A stretch of DNA of 64,000 bases from Nocardioides sp. GY 10127 (lineage in GTDB: Bacteria; Actinomycetota; Actinomycetes; Propionibacteriales; Nocardioidaceae): assembly GCF_004919085.1 (NCBI RefSeq), contig NZ_STGL01000003.1, forward strand, positions 719,124 to 783,123, given 5' to 3'. Of the stretch, positions 61,619 to 64,000 are shown piece after piece. The notes below the pieces were generated by a model. That model was given only the letters and a program-made list of their open reading frames with translations, had not been told where the DNA came from and made no database searches. The number at the start of each line of letters is the position of its first letter. Within the stretch, counting starts at the first letter, position 1. Position numbers and translations under genes: made by a program.

Positions 61619-62599
61619 TCAGCCCTCGGCGAGCGCGTCGCGCGCGGCCTGCGCGAGCCCGGCGGCGGTGAGGCCGAAGTGCTCGAGCAGGAACGCGTTC
61701 GACCCGGTCGGTGCGAAGGTGGGCACCCCCAGGACCCGGACGGGCCGGCGGACGGACGGACCGGACTGTGCGAGCAGACCGGTCACCGCCGCGCCGAGCC
61801 CGCCGGACGGATTCGCCTCCTCCGCGGTGACCACGGCACGGGTCTCCGCGGCGGCGGCGAGGATCGTAGCCTCGTCGAACGGGGCCAGCCAGGCGGCGTT
61901 GACCACGCGGGCCGAGACGCCCTCGGCGGCCAGCAGGTCCGCAGCGTCCAGCGCGACGCTCACGAGCGTGCCGGTGGCGACCAGGGCGACGTCCGAGCCG
62001 TCCCGGACGACCTGGACCTTGCCGCGCTCGAGGGTGGCGCCGGCGGGCGTGACGTCCGGGACCTTGTAGCGGCCCACCCGCAGGAACAGCGGGCGGCGCA
62101 GCTCGACGGCCAGGCGGACCGTCTCGGCGGTCTGCTGCCGGTCGGCCGGGAAGACGATGTCGAGGCCGGGCAGGGCGCGCAGCCACGAGAGGTCCTCGAT
62201 GGAGTGGTGCGTGGGGCCGAGCTCGCCGTAGGACATGCCCGGGCTCATGCCGCACAGCACCACCGGGTGCTGGCTGTAGGCGACGTCCGCCTTGACCTGC
62301 TCGAGCGAGCGGCCGGTGAGGAACGGCGAGGCCGAGCACACGAACGGGACGAGGCCCGCGTTGGCGAGGCCGGCGCCGACGCCCACCATGTTCTGCTCGG
62401 CGATGCCGACGTTGACCAGGCGGTCGGGGAACTCGGCGGCGAAGGCCTTGAGGTTGGAGGAGCTCACCGAGTCGTTGCAGACGGCGACGATGCGCTCGTC
62501 GGTGCGGGCCAGCTCGACGAGGGTGTCGGCGAACGCCTGGCGGTTGTCGTAGGTGGCGGTGCGGTCGGGGGCCTGCACCGTGTCGATGGTCGTGCTCAT
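61619..62599 (-). CDS. transketolase-like C-terminal subunit
   Basis: A 326-residue protein matching the pyrimidine-binding and C-terminal domains of transketolase. The conserved Glu is in VGIAEQNMVG near 70; GPTHHSIEDLSWLRALPG is the substrate-site segment, and the C-terminal domain begins near 195 (VALVATGT). It must pair with the separately encoded N-terminal subunit, whose stop overlaps this start by 4 nt. Two-subunit transketolases of this type are used in special pathways such as apulose 4-phosphate cleavage. Confidence 0.85.
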   Translation of the reverse strand: MSTTIDTVQAPDRTATYDNRQAFADTLVELARTDERIVAVCNDSVSSSNLKAFAAEFPDRLVNVGIAEQNMVGVGAGLANAGLVPFVCSASPFLTGRSLEQVKADVAYSQHPVVLCGMSPGMSYGELGPTHHSIEDLSWLRALPGLDIVFPADRQQTAETVRLAVELRRPLFLRVGRYKVPDVTPAGATLERGKVQVVRDGSDVALVATGTLVSVALDAADLLAAEGVSARVVNAAWLAPFDEATILAAAAETRAVVTAEEANPSGGLGAAVTGLLAQSGPSVRRPVRVLGVPTFAPTGSNAFLLEHFGLTAAGLAQAARDALAEG

Positions 62600-63492
62600 G
62601 CTCCTGCCAGCTCCTGCCTCGCCTGCTCGACCTGCTCGGCCGAGGGCACCTTGTGGTGCCACTCCACGCGGTCCTCCATGAAGGAGACGCCCTTGCCCTT
62701 GACGGTGTTCGCGACGATCGCGACCGGCTTGCCCGTCGTCGACGGCGCGAGCGCCGCGAGGATCTGGGTGAAGTCGTGGCCGTCGATGACGCGGACCTCG
62801 CAGCCGAAGGCGGCGAGCTTCTCGTCCAGCGGGTCGAGGGCGTTGGTCTCCTCGGTGCGCGCGCCCTGCTGGAGGCGGTTGCGGTCGACCACCAGCGTGA
62901 GGTTGTCGAGGCCGAGCTGGGCCGCCGACATGATGGCCTCCCAGTTGGAGCCCTCCTGCATCTCGCCGTCACCCATGATCGCGAAGGCCCGGGCACCCGT
63001 GCCGCGCAGGCGGGCGCCGTACGCGCAGCCCACCGCGACCGGCAGGCCGTGGCCCAGCGGACCGGTGTTCGTCTCCACGCCCGGCACCTTGTTGCGGTTG
63101 GGGTGGCCGTTGAGGTCGGAGAGCGGCTGGGCGAACGTCGGCAGCTCCTCGCGAGGGAAGAACCCCGCGTGCGAGAGCGTCGTGTACAGCGCCGCCGCGC
63201 AGTGGCCCTTGGAGAGGACGAAGAAGTCCCGCTCGTCCCACCGCGGCTGGGCCGGGTCGACGTTGAGGACGCCGAAGTAGAGCGTGGTGAGCAGGTCGGT
63301 GACGGAGTAGTCGCCGCCGATGTGACCCAGGTTCGCCCCGGAGATCGTCTCGAGGACGTCGAGCCGCGTGAGGCGTGCCTGCTCGGCGAGCAGCTCGACC
63401 TGCTCCTCCGGGGTCGCCTTCTCGAACCGCGCCCGCGCGTCGCGCCAGGACGCGGTCCGCGCCTCGTCGCAAGCCAGCATCTGCATATCCAT
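62596..63492 (-). CDS. transketolase-like N-terminal (thiamine diphosphate) subunit
   Basis: A 298-residue protein equal to the ThDP-binding part of transketolase. GHIGGDYSVTDLL is the substrate-side motif near 56, LSKGHCAAALY follows, and the ThDP-Mg motif is MGDGEMQEG...N near 173-190. The start is uncertain among three in-frame ATGs within 13 nt (63492, 63486, 63480), none with a clear ribosome-binding site. It is the first gene of the operon. The upstream region has the palindrome CACTAGTG and two ATTCAC half-sites, candidates for binding of the SorC-type regulator. Confidence 0.85.
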   Translation of the reverse strand: MDMQMLACDEARTASWRDARARFEKATPEEQVELLAEQARLTRLDVLETISGANLGHIGGDYSVTDLLTTLYFGVLNVDPAQPRWDERDFFVLSKGHCAAALYTTLSHAGFFPREELPTFAQPLSDLNGHPNRNKVPGVETNTGPLGHGLPVAVGCAYGARLRGTGARAFAIMGDGEMQEGSNWEAIMSAAQLGLDNLTLVVDRNRLQQGARTEETNALDPLDEKLAAFGCEVRVIDGHDFTQILAALAPSTTGKPVAIVANTVKGKGVSFMEDRVEWHHKVPSAEQVEQARQELAGA

Positions 63493-63516
63493 TCACTAGT
63501 GCGTGGATGATTCACC
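63491..63516. promoter_or_regulatory. candidate regulator-binding region of the sugar operon
   Basis: ATTCAC occurs at 63491 and 63510 and CACTAGTG (63494-63501) is palindromic; the DNA here is AT-richer than elsewhere. It overlaps or abuts the first codons of the transketolase N-subunit gene. Confidence 0.35.
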
Positions 63517-63692
63517 ACGAGTGTGACCGCTGCCGCACCGGGTGTCAACGGAACCCGAGTGGGTGCTTGGTTTTTGGGTGGGGGTGGGGTGGCCGGACGT
63601 CGGCCGATCGGTCAACTGGTGCGCGGGCGGCCGGTGCGCCGGCGCGGCGATGGTCGACCGGCAGCCGGCGGCCGGCGGCCAGCGGTGGCCGC

Positions 63693-63740
63693 GGACGTCA
63701 TACGTCTGAGGGAGTGGACGTCCGCTCCGTATGACGTCCC
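63693..63740. repeat. about 48-bp inverted-repeat element, copy C
   Basis: Starts GGACGTCATACG and ends CGTATGACGTCC; a further GGACGTCC lies in the centre. Lies in a gene-free region. Confidence 0.7.
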
Positions 63741-63754
63741 GGCTCGCCCACCCC

Positions 63755-63803
63755 GGACGTCATACGAACCGAGGTGCCCCAGGGCCGATTCGTATGACGT
63801 CCC
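63755..63803. repeat. about 48-bp inverted-repeat element, copy D
   Basis: Perfect 14-bp arms GGACGTCATACGAA and TTCGTATGACGTCC with CCCCAGGG in the loop. It lies 38 nt left of a 73-bp-type repeat unit, the same order as copy A and the array at 11701. Confidence 0.75.
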
Positions 63804-63840
63804 GGCGGGTCGCTGGGATGTCCTCGCGGCAGACCGACCG

Positions 63841-63928
63841 GCGGTGCCCCAGCAACCCCGCCGCGCCCGCCAAAGGTTGCTCACACACCGCCCACCCCAG
63901 CCCAACCGACCAGCGGTGGCTCAGCAAC
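63841..63928. repeat. 73-bp-type repeat, third locus
   Basis: GCGGTG-N5-GCAACC at 63841, GGTTGCTCACACACCGCCCA at 63875 and a second GCGGTGGCTCAGCAAC at 63913, 72 bp after the first. One full unit and part of another. The rest of 63510-64000 shows no gene. Confidence 0.7.
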
Positions 63929-64000
63929 GTCACCGAGGCGGTGGATTCAACCCGCGTCTGCAACACCATGTTTTGGTGGGTGGGACAGTAGCCGGTCGAG

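Noticed and set aside
63731..63991. Small open frame at the right end of the window
   Set aside because: It runs through the inverted-repeat and 73-bp-type repeat elements and has no ribosome-binding site or recognisable product.

Overview
The window is chromosomal DNA from a very GC-rich actinobacterium. GTG starts are frequent, genes overlap by 1-4 nt, and many genes appear to be leaderless (a TANNNT -10 box 6-7 nt before the start codon). The housekeeping set (hflX, dapF, miaA, miaB, rsmA, ispE, an RpfB-like resuscitation factor, tatD, rsmI, a protein O-mannosyltransferase) fits an actinomycete such as Nocardioidaceae or a related lineage. The genus cannot be fixed from sequence alone.

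Layout. 1-9.0 kb: an electron-transfer locus with two copies of a NuoF-like flavo/Fe-S protein plus small ferredoxin pair. Between the pairs lie a two-component system, two low-complexity cell-surface proteins sharing a divergent promoter with a perfect 16-bp-arm palindrome, an ApbE-type FMN transferase and a ferric-reductase-like membrane protein. 9.0-17.7 kb: SGNH hydrolase, hflX, an array of six 73-bp repeats, mprF, a formylglycine-generating enzyme, two DUF202 membrane proteins, dapF. 17.9-28.7 kb: a secreted calcium-binding-repeat protein, miaA, an Rv0909-type small protein, a NUDIX hydrolase, an AbiEi/DUF559 protein, peptidase E, miaB, a thioesterase-like protein, a CsoR-family protein without metal ligands, a MarR regulator and a patatin. 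28.9-43.3 kb: ABC-F ATPase, ispE, rsmA, rpf, tatD, alpha/beta hydrolase, rsmI, O-mannosyltransferase, an SDR and a SNF2-type helicase. 43.4-48.8 kb: lactate/glycolate use (FadR-type regulator, LldP permease, GlcD and GlcF homologues). 49-55.3 kb: a copper-linked redox cluster (PCuAC, Tat-exported DyP peroxidase, VKOR, CopC, CopD-CtaG fusion). 55.4-57.8 kb: arsenic resistance (ArsR, aquaglyceroporin, ArsC) and a metallo-beta-lactamase-fold hydrolase. 57.8-63.5 kb: a sugar operon (split transketolase, FGGY kinase, TIM-barrel isomerase) and a SorC regulator, resembling apiose catabolism in gene content.

Three families of non-coding repeats were found by reading: (i) a 73-bp-period unit at 11.7, 48.9 and 63.8 kb; (ii) about 48-bp inverted-repeat elements that bracket the first array and occur twice beside the last; (iii) two 117-123 bp elements with identical 19-nt ends and internal stems that differ in sequence but keep pairing. 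No tRNA, rRNA, CRISPR, transposase or phage gene was seen. The least explained parts are the duplicated NuoF-like/ferredoxin locus and the repeat families.
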